Positions 1 to 9,974 of a stretch of 64,000 nt of DNA are shown one piece after another (position 1 is the stretch's first letter; the number at the start of each line of letters is the position of its first letter). The stretch spans positions 1 through 64,000 of the forward strand of contig NW_025407825.1 of NCBI RefSeq assembly GCF_003324165.1. The letters run 5' to 3'. The DNA comes from Naegleria lovaniensis (lineage: Eukaryota; Heterolobosea; Eutetramitea; Acrasida; Naegleriidae). The notes below the pieces were generated by a model. The model made no database searches and was not told the origin of the DNA. It saw only the letters and a list, made by a program, of their open reading frames with translations. Made by a program: the position numbers and the translations under genes.

Positions 1-3000
1 TGGAAAAATCAGCAAATCAAAACAATGAAGAAGCATTACTAATGCTTGGAACCATCTACCATACCGGCCAATACATTCAAAAAGATTTAACAAAAGCTAT
101 TGGCTACTATGAAAAAGCTGCAATGCTAGGCCATTCTAACTCTCAGTTTATACTTGGTTCAATGTATTTAAATGGACAAGAAGGAGTGGTTGAGAAAAAC
201 TTCGAGAAGGCAGCAGAATGGTTTGAAAAATCAGCCAATCAAGGAAATGGTCAGGCCCAAATAAGTCTTGCAGCCCTCTATGAAGCAGGTTTAGGCGTTG
301 AGCAAGACTACTCAAAATCATTGCAACTATTAGAAACAGCTTCTATGAATGGCCTCTTACAAGCTAAACTACTACTGGGCATTATGTATTTAAATGGATC
401 TGCTGTGGTTGGAGGTGACAAGAATGAATATATTGCATTTAATTATTTCGAAGAAGCTGCTGAGCAGGGGCACGCACAAGCTCAGAACAATCTTGCACTA
501 ATGTATCGAGATGGAATAGCGTGCTCACAAGACTTTGCAAAAGCGTTAGAATGGAGTCAAAAAGCAGCTATACAAGGTCATGCGAATGCGCAAGCTGTTC
601 TTGGGCAATTATTTGAAAAGGGTTCCAGCGATGGAACGATTGCTCAAGATTTGGAAAAGGCTTTCGAATGGTATTCCAAATCTGCAGACCAAGGAGACCC
701 AGAAGGTCAGTTTCTGCTGGGGAAAATGTATTTTATTGGTCAGTATGTAACTCAAGACTCAACAAAAGCAAGGGAATACACTGAGAGATCAGCATTGCAA
801 GGATATGCTCTAGCACAGGCATCCATGGGTTATTGGTATTTCAGTGGACAGGGAGTGCAACAAGATCTCACAAAAGCAAGAATATGGTACGAAATGGCAG
901 CAAATCAAGGAAATCTAATGGCTCAAATTAATCTTGCTGTGCTTTATTTAAATGAACAATTCTGTGAACATGATGATTCTAAAGCAAGACAATGGCTTGA
1001 AAAAGCTGCATTACAAGGACACGATCAAAGTCAATTTCTCCTAGGGCAAATGTATGAAAAGGGCCAAGGGTTGCCACAACCAAACTTCTCAACAGCTTTA
1101 GAATGGTATGAAAAAGCAGCTGATCAAGGTTATTCACTTGCAGAATATGCTGTATCTATGCTTTACGAAAAAGGTTCTGACTCCATACCCCAAGATCAAG
1201 TGAAAGCTTTGGAGTTTTGTGAAAAAGCTGCCGAACATGGTCATATTGAAGCTCAATACAATGTTGCCAGGATGTACGAAAGCGGAATTGGAACATCACT
1301 GCCAAACTTGACAAGTGCATTTGAGTGGTATGAAAAAGCAGCAAATCAAGGTCATGCAAATTCTCAATTCAAACTTGCACTCTTGTATGCAAGAGGATAT
1401 GAACTCTATTGTTTGAATTACAAGCAAGATGCAAAGAAAGCAATCGAATGGTTGGAGAAGGCTGCCCTGCAAGAACACTTGGGAGCGCAGTATTGCTTGG
1501 CAAAATTATACTTCTTTGGAAAGTGTAATGAATTGATGGTAGATCCTGATTATGCGAAGGCATTGTTTTGGTTTGAAAAGGCTTCAACAACTCACAATCA
1601 TGAGAAAAGTCAACGAGCTCTCGGTTTCATGTACAGTAATGGGTTAGGTTTGACATGTTGTGATTATTCAAAAGCTTTGGAATTTTATGAAAAATCAGCC
1701 ATTCAAGGAAATATAATTTCACAATATTCCATTGGATTATTGTATGAGTGTGGGCATGTCGGTAGTCAGGATAACAATCAATCAAAAGCCCTAGAATGGT
1801 ATGAAAAAGCAGCCAATCAGGGACACACCAACGCTCAATATCGTATTATTTGCCTATTCATTCAGCATGGTGAAAACGATTTGTATTCTCCATTGAAAGA
1901 CATTGCATTACAGTTTTTAGAAGAAAAGGTCTCTAGGAATGATGAAATAGCTCAATTTATACTTGGCTTTTTATATCAAAATGGTGTTGGTACCAAACCA
2001 CAAGATTATGTGAAATCCATGGAATGGTTTGAAACAGCAGCTCATCATGGAAATGTCATGTCTGCTTATCAAATGGGACTGATGTACCGGTTAGGAATAC
2101 AGAAAAAATACGTCTCAAACAGTGGTAGTATGACAGCCATGAGATGGTTTGAAAAGGCAGATGATTTAAAGAAAAAGCAAACCAATCAAAATCCAGTTTC
2201 AAACACACTTGAAAATGACAAACAACAGTTCGAGTTTGTGAATCCACACAACAACAACACCGACACACCGGCAGTCCTAAGTTGTGACTGCAATTTTTTA
2301 CATTGGTATCAGTATTTTGCTCTCGATGAAAACGACAATATTTTTGCTCAATATCATTTAGCTAACATGTACTATTATGGAATAGCAATTGAAATAGACT
2401 ACACCAAAGCTTTACAGTATTTTGAAAAAGCAGCATCTCATAATCACGAACCCTCATTAAGCACTCTCGGATTGATGTACCAAAATGGGCAAGGAACTTC
2501 AAAAGATAACTTCAAAGCTATTGAATGTTATGAAAAATCTTCTCAACAAGGAAATGCTAATTCACAATTTGCTTTAGGATTTCTGTATGAAGGTTTGTAT
2601 GGACCTCCAAAGGACTTGAAAAAAGCATGTGAATGGTATGAAAAAGCAGCTGAAAATAATATTTCTGGAGCTCAAAACAATCTTGGATTAATCTACCAAA
2701 AAGGAAGCGATGAAATAGTACAAGATTTAGAAAAAGCCTTCCACTATTTTGAAATGGCGGCTCATCAAGGAGAAAAAACTGCTCAGTATCAATTGGCTCT
2801 CTGTTACAAGAACGCACTAGGAACTCGAGAAAAGAATTACGAAAAAGCAATGGAATGGTTCCAAAAATGTGCATTACAATGGCATCCCGATGCATCTTAT
2901 CAACTTGGATTATTGTATTTGCAAGGATTAGGTATCCCTGAAAAAGATGAATTGAAAGCTGTTGAATATTTTGAGAAGGCAGCTCGAGATGGACATGCAG

Positions 3001-3893
3001 ATGCAGCCTACGAACTTGGAAGATTGTATGATCGATCAACACATTCAGACACAATACTAGAAAGAGGAGGGTCTTCAAGTATAATTCCTCATAATCAATA
3101 CAAGGCTTTTGAATGGTATTTGGAGGCAGCTGAATATGGACATGTGAATTCCATGTTTTATGTGGCTCAATTTTATGACAAGGGATTGGAGACACAACTC
3201 GAGAAAGATTTATCAAAGGCTTTTGAATGGTATGTCAAAGGAGCGCAACATGGACATGCTTTGGCTCAGTACCATGTTGGTTTGTTTTATTTACATGGAA
3301 AACATCGCCGAAAACAACAAGAGACGGATCATGTTGAACAAGACAACACCACACAAGTTGAAGGAAATGTTGATAATACATCACAAGAAAGCCAGAATGT
3401 AATAACGGCACTGGAATGGCTCGAAAAGAGTGCATTGCAAGGTAATGATCTTGCAGAATTTACTCTTGGACAAATGTTTGAACACAGACTGACCACAGAA
3501 GAGGGTCAAATCTTGAGTGTGATTGAGAAGGATGAATTGAAGGCAATGGAATGGTACGAAAAATCAGCACAGAAAGGAAATGTCTTGGCTAGTGATCGGC
3601 TGGCATTCTTGAGAGAAAAACATCGAAATATACAAGAATGTGAAAATAACAGCAAGGATACAGCGGATAAGATCCCTCAGGAAGAGACAAAGCTGTCTGA
3701 AATCGTTAGTACGGTCCAAAAAACAGATGTTACTCCAACCATGAAAACAACGAAGCAAGAGTCTCAAGAAATATCTATCATTGTTTCGCCTGAAATTAGT
3801 GAAATAAGGAATAACACAGTGCAAAGTCCAACCGAAAAACAACCAAGACAAGAGCCAAATACTGAATCAACATGTTGTTGCAGCATTTTGTAA
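1..3893 (+). CDS. Giant Sel1-repeat protein with C-terminal CaaX box (5' partial)
   Basis: The reading frame is already open at the left edge (first full codon at position 3, inside a Sel1 repeat), so the ATG at 42 is internal and the true start lies outside the window. The visible 1,296 residues are almost entirely Sel1-like repeats of about 36 residues (pattern A..WYEKAA.QGH..AQ..LG.MY..G), roughly thirty of them, with one non-repeat insert near residues 705-755. Sel1 solenoids act as protein-protein scaffolds. After the last repeat comes a Ser/Thr/Glu/Lys-rich tail of about 90 residues ending CCCSIL. The last four residues, CSIL, fit a CaaX prenylation box (Leu favours geranylgeranyl), and the adjacent cysteines could be acylated. 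I infer a membrane-tethered scaffold. It is convergent with another Sel1 gene 117 bp away. Partners cannot be predicted. Confidence 0.9.
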   Translation, partial: EKSANQNNEEALLMLGTIYHTGQYIQKDLTKAIGYYEKAAMLGHSNSQFILGSMYLNGQEGVVEKNFEKAAEWFEKSANQGNGQAQISLAALYEAGLGVEQDYSKSLQLLETASMNGLLQAKLLLGIMYLNGSAVVGGDKNEYIAFNYFEEAAEQGHAQAQNNLALMYRDGIACSQDFAKALEWSQKAAIQGHANAQAVLGQLFEKGSSDGTIAQDLEKAFEWYSKSADQGDPEGQFLLGKMYFIGQYVTQDSTKAREYTERSALQGYALAQASMGYWYFSGQGVQQDLTKARIWYEMAANQGNLMAQINLAVLYLNEQFCEHDDSKARQWLEKAALQGHDQSQFLLGQMYEKGQGLPQPNFSTALEWYEKAADQGYSLAEYAVSMLYEKGSDSIPQDQVKALEFCEKAAEHGHIEAQYNVARMYESGIGTSLPNLTSAFEWYEKAANQGHANSQFKLALLYARGYELYCLNYKQDAKKAIEWLEKAALQEHLGAQYCLAKLYFFGKCNELMVDPDYAKALFWFEKASTTHNHEKSQRALGFMYSNGLGLTCCDYSKALEFYEKSAIQGNIISQYSIGLLYECGHVGSQDNNQSKALEWYEKAANQGHTNAQYRIICLFIQHGENDLYSPLKDIALQFLEEKVSRNDEIAQFILGFLYQNGVGTKPQDYVKSMEWFETAAHHGNVMSAYQMGLMYRLGIQKKYVSNSGSMTAMRWFEKADDLKKKQTNQNPVSNTLENDKQQFEFVNPHNNNTDTPAVLSCDCNFLHWYQYFALDENDNIFAQYHLANMYYYGIAIEIDYTKALQYFEKAASHNHEPSLSTLGLMYQNGQGTSKDNFKAIECYEKSSQQGNANSQFALGFLYEGLYGPPKDLKKACEWYEKAAENNISGAQNNLGLIYQKGSDEIVQDLEKAFHYFEMAAHQGEKTAQYQLALCYKNALGTREKNYEKAMEWFQKCALQWHPDASYQLGLLYLQGLGIPEKDELKAVEYFEKAARDGHADAAYELGRLYDRSTHSDTILERGGSSSIIPHNQYKAFEWYLEAAEYGHVNSMFYVAQFYDKGLETQLEKDLSKAFEWYVKGAQHGHALAQYHVGLFYLHGKHRRKQQETDHVEQDNTTQVEGNVDNTSQESQNVITALEWLEKSALQGNDLAEFTLGQMFEHRLTTEEGQILSVIEKDELKAMEWYEKSAQKGNVLASDRLAFLREKHRNIQECENNSKDTADKIPQEETKLSEIVSTVQKTDVTPTMKTTKQESQEISIIVSPEISEIRNNTVQSPTEKQPRQEPNTESTCCCSIL

Positions 3894-4010
3894 TACGAGT
3901 TGTGTAATCGATCAGTTGAAGAATCAGGTGTAATGAGGTAATTGAATTAACGAGGATCTAACAATTTCTATCTATTTAAATTTTCTCAATCATATGAAGA
4001 AGTAAACATT

Positions 4011-6728
4011 TTAATTCAAGGGCATTCCAAAATTACCATTAAGCTTCATAAACAGCTGTTGTAAACTTTCATTGGCTGAAAAGTGTCCTTGAAATGCAGC
4101 TTGTTGATACCACTGAAAAGCTTTCATCACATCTGGTTGAACTCCATGTCTTCCATTTTCATAGATAAGTCCTAACATGTATTGCGAATTTGCGTATCCA
4201 GCATTTGCAGCCTTTTCAAACCATTCCAATGTTTTCGAGTCATCTTTTGGAACACCTGCACCAAAACTGTACATGATTCCAAGTTCATGTTGAGCAAGTG
4301 CATGTCCTTGATTAGCTGCCTTTAAAAAGTATTCACAACATTTTGGCAAATCCGCAGGTATCAAATCTCTGTATCCATCTCTATAAATCAATCCAAGAGC
4401 ATACTGAGCGAGAGGATTTTCCGTGGCAGCTTTTTCATACCATTCAACTGCTTTGACCATATCCGGAATGACACCAATACCATTCTGATAAGCAAATCCC
4501 AGTTCATATTGTGATCCATGATTACCTTGAGCAGCTGATTTTTCAAAATATTCTATGGATTTCGAATAATCTTGTGGTACTCCTTCTCCAAATCGATAGG
4601 CCACTCCAAGAAGATGTTGTGCAAGAGAATCGTTTTTCTGAGCTGCTTTCTCAATCCATTCACATCCCATCGCTAAATCTCTTTCACAACCTCTTCCTGA
4701 ATGATACATCATTCCAAGCATGGCTTGTGCAGCAGTATTTCCTTGTTCAGCAGCTTTTTTCATGAACTCAAAGGATTTGTTATAATCTTGTAAAAGACCA
4801 CCCTCTCCAGATGCATAGAGTTGTGCTAAACGTAATTGAGCTTGATCACTCCCATTACTTGCTGCTTGTTCATAATATTCCAATGCCTTGAATGGATTAA
4901 TTTCAACAATCGTTTCTTGATCATGATTTTTAACTCCATATTCATACATATAGGCAAGTTCATATTGTGAAGATGCATGACCTTGTTCAGCTGCTTTTTC
5001 ATACCACGATTTGGCGAGTGAGTAATCTGGAAGCATGACTCTGTCTTTGTAATTGTATAAATCTCCAAGTGCATGTTGTGCAGCAACATATCCTTCATTG
5101 GCTGATTTTGTAAAATATTCCAAAGCTTGGGTTGTGTCTCCCCTTGCAAGACATTGATTTCCATGTTCAAAATCTTGTTCTGCAGTTGACAGACTTAGAA
5201 TTAATATTTTGGTTCCAACTTGCTCGTATTGAGAAATTCGTTCTAAAATTTGTGATACGGTTATTCGTTCGGATGGAGTAAATTTGAGCATGGAAATGAT
5301 CAAGTCTAGAAGAAAGTCGGAATAGGTTGGAGATTGAGAACGGTCTCGAATGAATTGTTGCAATGATTTGTAATTCGTGTTTAGAATATTGGTAGACCAA
5401 ACAGTGGTCATATCAAATGACATTAATTGATAAATGGTCACTCCAAGCGCAAATACATCACTTGCAAATGAAAATGTTTGATTTGAAATAACCTCAGGAG
5501 AAAAGTAGTTGTTGGTTCCACCAAATTGTGTAACATTCACTGATTCAACAGTTCGAGCCAATCCAAAATCTGCCAATGCAACATTAATTTCATTTTCATT
5601 CAAATCGACACTTCTTGTCAAAATGTTTTGAGGTTTGATGTCTCTGTGAACAACATTGTGATTCTTTTCAATCCATTCCAAAGCTTGACAACATTGTTTC
5701 AATATTTTCAACAATACTTTCTCATTCAACACTTGTTTTTTTTGAATGAAATCCATCAAACTTCCACACATCAATTCCATTTCAATTCCAATCGATGACA
5801 ATGCTCCAACAAAAAATGCTCGATAAGTCTTGACAATATGTTCATGATATAATTTCACCATCTTTTCAAACTCTTTCAAAGCACTGTTCGCCAATTTCCA
5901 TTCATTTTCTGTTTTCATTATTTTAATAGCCACTTTTTTTTGATTACCTTTTCGAATGGCAGAGTACACTGTTCCAAATCCACCTGATGCAAGAAAAGTC
6001 AATTGTTCATATTGAGAATCTAACATTTTTTGAACTCGCTCAAGTTCAGATAAGGTAGATGTCGTCGATTCTTCTTGGTCAGACGAAAATGGATTGTGTT
6101 CAACATTTTCCTTATTGGCAGAAGTATTCAACATTTCAAAAGATAGATTGGCAAATCTAGAGTCCAATTTTTCTTCATCGATCTTGATTGGAGCTCTATC
6201 CTTTTTGTCATCATTGATCAAAAAAGAATCAGTTGCCAATCTTGAATCGAAACCCTCATCATCCATTGTTTTCAAAGTGACAACCTTTCTAGCATTGTCA
6301 TCATCTCCTCTGATCACAAACGAATCACTTGCAAGTCGTGAATCATAGGGTTGAACATGGTCAACATTTTCAATCTTGTCATTCCGATCATCATCATCAT
6401 CACTGACCACTCTTTCTTCACGTCTCACTTTGCATGTGAGAATTTTATACTCCTTCTTGTTGACACCATTTGTAGTTTGAGAAATTTGTTGAATAAATTC
6501 CTTGACGTGATCATTATTTTGAATTTGCATGGGTTGATCATCCCGAACATGAAGAAAGGAAATGTCAAATGTTAATGAACGGTTGTTGTTATTTGGAGAG
6601 GTTGCATGCGGGAAGAAGTGTGTTTGTAATTGTTGGGAAAGAGAATCAAAGGTGGTTTCATTGGATAATTTCAAGAGAACTTTTAGCTCTGATTGCTCTG
6701 ATTCGAGTTTGGCCAAGACTTTGAACAT
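4011..6728 (-). CDS. Protein kinase with C-terminal Sel1 repeats
   Basis: This 905-residue single-exon gene encodes a Ser/Thr kinase fused to Sel1 repeats. Residues 1-105 resemble a PB1-like interaction domain, a weak call. Residues 120-200 form an acidic linker carrying the motif DSRxAxxSF three times (near 129, 161 and 189). The kinase domain spans about 242-505: glycine loop ASGGFGTV, ATP lysine K269 in VAIKI, catalytic loop HRDIKPQN (361-368), DFG (387-389) and a PE motif at 411. All key residues are present, so it should be active. About ten Sel1 repeats follow (535-890). Kinase-Sel1 fusions are common in amoebae; the repeats probably recruit substrates or regulators. Unlike its convergent neighbour it has no CaaX box. 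Substrates are unknown. Confidence 0.93.
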   Translation of the reverse strand: MFKVLAKLESEQSELKVLLKLSNETTFDSLSQQLQTHFFPHATSPNNNNRSLTFDISFLHVRDDQPMQIQNNDHVKEFIQQISQTTNGVNKKEYKILTCKVRREERVVSDDDDDRNDKIENVDHVQPYDSRLASDSFVIRGDDDNARKVVTLKTMDDEGFDSRLATDSFLINDDKKDRAPIKIDEEKLDSRFANLSFEMLNTSANKENVEHNPFSSDQEESTTSTLSELERVQKMLDSQYEQLTFLASGGFGTVYSAIRKGNQKKVAIKIMKTENEWKLANSALKEFEKMVKLYHEHIVKTYRAFFVGALSSIGIEMELMCGSLMDFIQKKQVLNEKVLLKILKQCCQALEWIEKNHNVVHRDIKPQNILTRSVDLNENEINVALADFGLARTVESVNVTQFGGTNNYFSPEVISNQTFSFASDVFALGVTIYQLMSFDMTTVWSTNILNTNYKSLQQFIRDRSQSPTYSDFLLDLIISMLKFTPSERITVSQILERISQYEQVGTKILILSLSTAEQDFEHGNQCLARGDTTQALEYFTKSANEGYVAAQHALGDLYNYKDRVMLPDYSLAKSWYEKAAEQGHASSQYELAYMYEYGVKNHDQETIVEINPFKALEYYEQAASNGSDQAQLRLAQLYASGEGGLLQDYNKSFEFMKKAAEQGNTAAQAMLGMMYHSGRGCERDLAMGCEWIEKAAQKNDSLAQHLLGVAYRFGEGVPQDYSKSIEYFEKSAAQGNHGSQYELGFAYQNGIGVIPDMVKAVEWYEKAATENPLAQYALGLIYRDGYRDLIPADLPKCCEYFLKAANQGHALAQHELGIMYSFGAGVPKDDSKTLEWFEKAANAGYANSQYMLGLIYENGRHGVQPDVMKAFQWYQQAAFQGHFSANESLQQLFMKLNGNFGMPLN

Positions 6729-7043
6729 GGCAGAGAGAATGTATTTTTTTTAAAGAACTACTTTACGTGTCAGTTGTTATTATTATGATTCAATATTTAT
6801 TGAAATAACGGTAGAGAACATTGAGATAGTGCTGACAACACTCCGTTAAATCGTTTCAAATAATGCTGATTGTTTTCTGAATGGATTGTTTGTCAATTTT
6901 TTTTAACGTGATCACAACACGTGTTCGCCCCTCAGAAAATAGAACTCGTTTGACATTTTCGTATTTTTCACCAATTAGAATATTCTTAAGAGCATGAGGC
7001 ACTAAAATTAATCTGACAAACACAACAAAAAAAAAACAACAAC
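6729..7043. promoter_or_regulatory. Divergent intergenic region
   Basis: This 315-bp AT-rich stretch separates the divergent kinase/Sel1 gene and the first copy of the tandem pair, so it should carry both promoters. Both starts are preceded by A or T runs (an A-run before 7044 in the plus sense). I see no RNA gene or convincing coding region. Confidence 0.4.
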
Positions 7044-8281
7044 ATGGAGTACTTTGCTTTGACACTTTTTGAAAGCTTGAACTTTGATCAGTTCAAAGAT
7101 TTACATGGAAAATCCCTCTTGGACTGTACCAACGAATCCGAGGCCATCGAATATATTGGCAAGAAGGGAACGGCCACTGACTTGATGGTTCAAATCTTGG
7201 TCGATGATGAATGTACCACTACTCTTCGCAGACGTAAACCAAAAATTCAATTCGCCAAACTCAAAGGCTCACCTACTCAAATACCATCATCCGGAGAGTT
7301 GAAATTACATGCTCTCTATTTGGGAAAGAACAAGGAAATGACAGATTATCATTGGGTAACTTATCGTCCACATTACGAATATGTTACTTCGGAATCCAAT
7401 AACAAGAAACAACAGGAGTTAATTATTGATATTGTGAAACCAGTCCCTGGTCATCCCAAAGGCTTCTCCAAGGGTAACATGTGGCTGATCATTGATTTCC
7501 AAAATGAGAGAGGAGTTGGTGTGATCAATCAACAGTTTACATTCAATGCATCGAAAGCGATCACAAACAAAACCAAACAACAGAGAACACAACAACACTC
7601 GACCAACAAGAGAAAATCATTGGATGATGGAGCTGCTTTAGAAAATCAAGGCGAAAGCGAGATTAATCAAACAGAATCCTCTCACAAGAAACAAAAACAC
7701 TATTCAATCACAGCAATGGCCTCAACCTCATCATCCAACGAACCACCTCAAGTGGAAGAACCAACGCATGGAATACAGAAGCGATCACCAATGGAGCAGC
7801 ACCCTTGCATGTGGATGTGAACGGTGTTACGTATGGCCAATATAATTACATCTCCATGTACACGACATTTCAACAACTCTTTCAAGAACATCAAAAATGG
7901 CTTTTTCATTTCTTTAATAGAATACCACCACAATTGTCATTTCAGCAAACTACATTAGTAACACAACAAGCAACAACAATGGTGGACCAGAACACTGACA
8001 ATCCCAATTCATCAATTCTTACGTCCGACAGTTCACAGGTAGCCAATGAACAGGTAAATCAAATATTGCAACCCCCAGACGGACATGCAAAGAAATCCAA
8101 GGACTCTGATTACGTTCAAGATCGTTTGTTTTCTACAGGAGAGAATTCAAAATCACAACAACAAACGATGCAAGAAGAGAACAAGCTGGATGTTTTCTTT
8201 GGTGATGACAGTTTTAGTTTCCCAAGTGGAACCTTTGGAGGCTCTCCAGGACAGACATATGAGGAGTCCATTTTCCAATAA
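7044..8281 (+). pseudogene. Copy 1 of tandem nuclear-protein pair, frameshifted
   Basis: The first 258 codons (7044-7820) are clearly paralogous to the gene at 8547. They share an N-terminal domain of about 150 residues containing HGKSLLxCT, DDxCTTxLRRRKPKI and a GxPKG motif, then a Lys-rich region with likely nuclear localisation signals (TNKRKS, SHKKQK). That frame stops at 7820, but the next frame is open from before 7742 to 8281 and encodes the matching Gln/Thr-rich C-terminal half, ending in an aromatic/acidic stretch (FGDDSFSFPSGTF). A single missing base (or two extra) somewhere in the 7680-7820 overlap explains this. No GT-AG intron of suitable length was found for the donor sites tried. 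It is either a recent pseudogene, a sequencing indel, or a truncated protein that is still made. The family is unknown to me. Confidence 0.6.
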
Positions 8282-8434
8282 TTCAATGAGTCTTCACACA
8301 CTCGGACGACAAAATGTCAAATTCATACCATTTGCCAGTGACAATGTGAATTCGGTTTGTCATGAAATGTAACAAAATTGTAAATATTTCAACAGTAACT
8401 TTGAAAACTCGTTCAACTTGTTATTTACATGATC
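8279..8434. repeat. Duplicated 3' flank, copy A
   Basis: Directly after copy 1, this stretch matches 9837-9974 closely. The first 53 bases are identical (8279-8331 against 9837-9889), later blocks are nearly identical, and the last 17 bases (ending TTTACATGATC) are identical. The paralogous coding regions next to them are far more diverged. In copy B the final bases encode the stop and the last residues (TIM) of the convergent CK1-like kinase, so copy A probably contains a relic of that gene's 3' end. Confidence 0.85.
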
Positions 8435-8484
8435 ACCAACTGTAAACAAGTGCATTAATTTTTGCAATCTATTTTTTTCAAGTA

Positions 8485-8493
8485 CGCGCCAAA
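8485..8493. promoter_or_regulatory. E2F-like site
   Basis: CGCGCCAAA reads TTTGGCGCG on the other strand, a full match to the E2F/DP consensus TTTSSCGC. It lies 54 bp before the start of the second tandem copy at 8547. Function is inferred from the motif alone. Confidence 0.35.
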
Positions 8494-8546
8494 TGTCATC
8501 TAAAAACAAAAAAAATTAAAAAAAAAACAACAACAACACAAACCAT

Positions 8547-9818
8547 ATGATGGGCTTTACTCTGAGACTCCTTCCTCGCTTCACCGTTGCCAAATTCCAA
8601 GAAGAGCACGGAAAATCCCTCTTGGGCTGTACCGACGCATCCGTTGCCATCGAACAGCTTTGTCAGATCGGATCATCATGGAATGACATTCGTGTGGAAG
8701 TTTTACTTGACGACGACCAATGCACCACTGTGCTTCGTCGTCGAAAACCCAAAATCAAATTCACTCAACTACCACCCACTGAAACCATTACCGAATTTCA
8801 TTTATATTCGCTTCAAGAAGGCGGCAGCACTGGATCAAGCTCTGTCTTTGATTGGGGTGTCTATAAACCAGGAAAGGATGGTGTGTTTAGCATCAATTCG
8901 AAACCTCAGCCAGGATATCCAAAAGGGTCCACGTTTGAAAAGATGTTTTTATTGATGGAGCTTGGAGATGGCAGATTTGCAGTGATCTGTCAAGCGTTTA
9001 CCTACGATGTCAATTCTACAAGAAAAGATCAGTTAGTTGCTTCCCACTGCTCCAAGAAGAAGAAGAAGGTATCTAAAAGATCGACTCACAAAAAGAAACA
9101 ATCACCTTTGGACAACAAGAAGAGAAAATCTCAAGATGAATTTCAGGAAGATGGTGCAACTGAAGATGAAGCCGAAGACATGGAAACAAGTAAGAAACGC
9201 AAACCTTCTCCAGAATGTGTAACTTCAAATGCACCACAACAACCACAACCAGTTGTGAATTCCCAAGTGCCATTTGACAATGTTACAACCACAGCGTATT
9301 CCAATGAAGGAACAATTCCATTAAGCTATGAAGCATCCATAGTAGCAACAACCAATTTGCAAATGACAACACAAGTGCCATCAGCTCAACCTGTTGTATG
9401 GTTTGCACCTGTTCGTACTGATCATGTCACAACTCCATCCTATCAGCAATTGCTCACGGCCCTTCAAACACTTTGGAGTGTTCCAGGAGTTATAGAATGC
9501 GTGAACTATTGGTATTGGTGTGCGTCATTGCAGCTTTTTGGAAGTGCCTTGAGTCAACAACATGCAGAAGTTCAACACTTGACAACTACTCCACAACAAA
9601 GCATTCCAGAACCTGCTACGGACGAGAACATCCCACCTATTGAAAATTCAAATCTTCCAATGCAAGGTCATGTTGACCAACAACAAACAGAAGAAAATAA
9701 GGAGTTTGAGTTGACTCAACACTTGGATGAACTCCTTGGTATCAACAATCCCATGAGCTACAGTCAACACGCGGACGTTCCTGACTTCAGTAGCTTTGAC
9801 AACGAGTGGAATTTGTAG
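8547..9818 (+). CDS. Copy 2 of tandem pair: putative nuclear protein, unknown family
   Basis: This intact 423-residue protein starts at an ATG behind an A/C-rich leader. Residues 1-155 form the domain shared with the upstream copy (KSLLGCT, DDDQCTTVLRRRKPKIKF, PGYPKGS). Residues 160-225 are strongly basic, with several runs of KKKKK/KKRK type interrupted by acidic blocks, typical of nuclear localisation and nucleic-acid contact. The rest is rich in Gln, Thr, Pro and Asn, with a short hydrophobic helix-like segment (residues 290-335) and an acidic/aromatic C-terminus. That arrangement suits a transcription regulator with a novel DNA-binding or protein-binding head and an activation tail, but this is inference and I do not recognise the domain. 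An E2F-like site lies 54 bp upstream. Confidence 0.8.
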   Translation: MMGFTLRLLPRFTVAKFQEEHGKSLLGCTDASVAIEQLCQIGSSWNDIRVEVLLDDDQCTTVLRRRKPKIKFTQLPPTETITEFHLYSLQEGGSTGSSSVFDWGVYKPGKDGVFSINSKPQPGYPKGSTFEKMFLLMELGDGRFAVICQAFTYDVNSTRKDQLVASHCSKKKKKVSKRSTHKKKQSPLDNKKRKSQDEFQEDGATEDEAEDMETSKKRKPSPECVTSNAPQQPQPVVNSQVPFDNVTTTAYSNEGTIPLSYEASIVATTNLQMTTQVPSAQPVVWFAPVRTDHVTTPSYQQLLTALQTLWSVPGVIECVNYWYWCASLQLFGSALSQQHAEVQHLTTTPQQSIPEPATDENIPPIENSNLPMQGHVDQQQTEENKEFELTQHLDELLGINNPMSYSQHADVPDFSSFDNEWNL

Positions 9819-9836
9819 TGGCGAACATGATCGCCA

Positions 9837-9974
9837 TAATTCAATGAGTCTTCACACACTCGGACGACAAAATGTCAAATTCATACCACTCAACATTCAT
9901 TCGGTTTGTCACGAAATGTAAAAAGTTTGTAAATATTTCAACAGCAACTTTGAAAACTTGTTATTTACATGATC
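9837..9974. repeat. Duplicated 3' flank, copy B
   Basis: This is the partner of 8279-8434. It lies after copy 2 and overlaps the last codons of the minus-strand kinase ending at 9965. The 53-bp perfect block and the shared terminal block suggest either recent conversion or a constrained 3' UTR/terminator shared by the convergent genes. Confidence 0.85.

Noticed and set aside
2557-3216. 219-residue minus-strand frame inside the Sel1 gene
   Set aside because: It is an antisense shadow of the Sel1 repeats; the regular repeat DNA keeps other frames open.
6856-7065. Minus-strand 69-residue frame in the divergent promoter
   Set aside because: It overlaps the start of the plus-strand gene and has no recognisable features.
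7752-7799. Small GT-AG introns to rescue copy 1 of the tandem pair
   Set aside because: The candidates from the GT at 7752 have lengths 27, 45 or 48, all multiples of three, so they cannot correct the frame.
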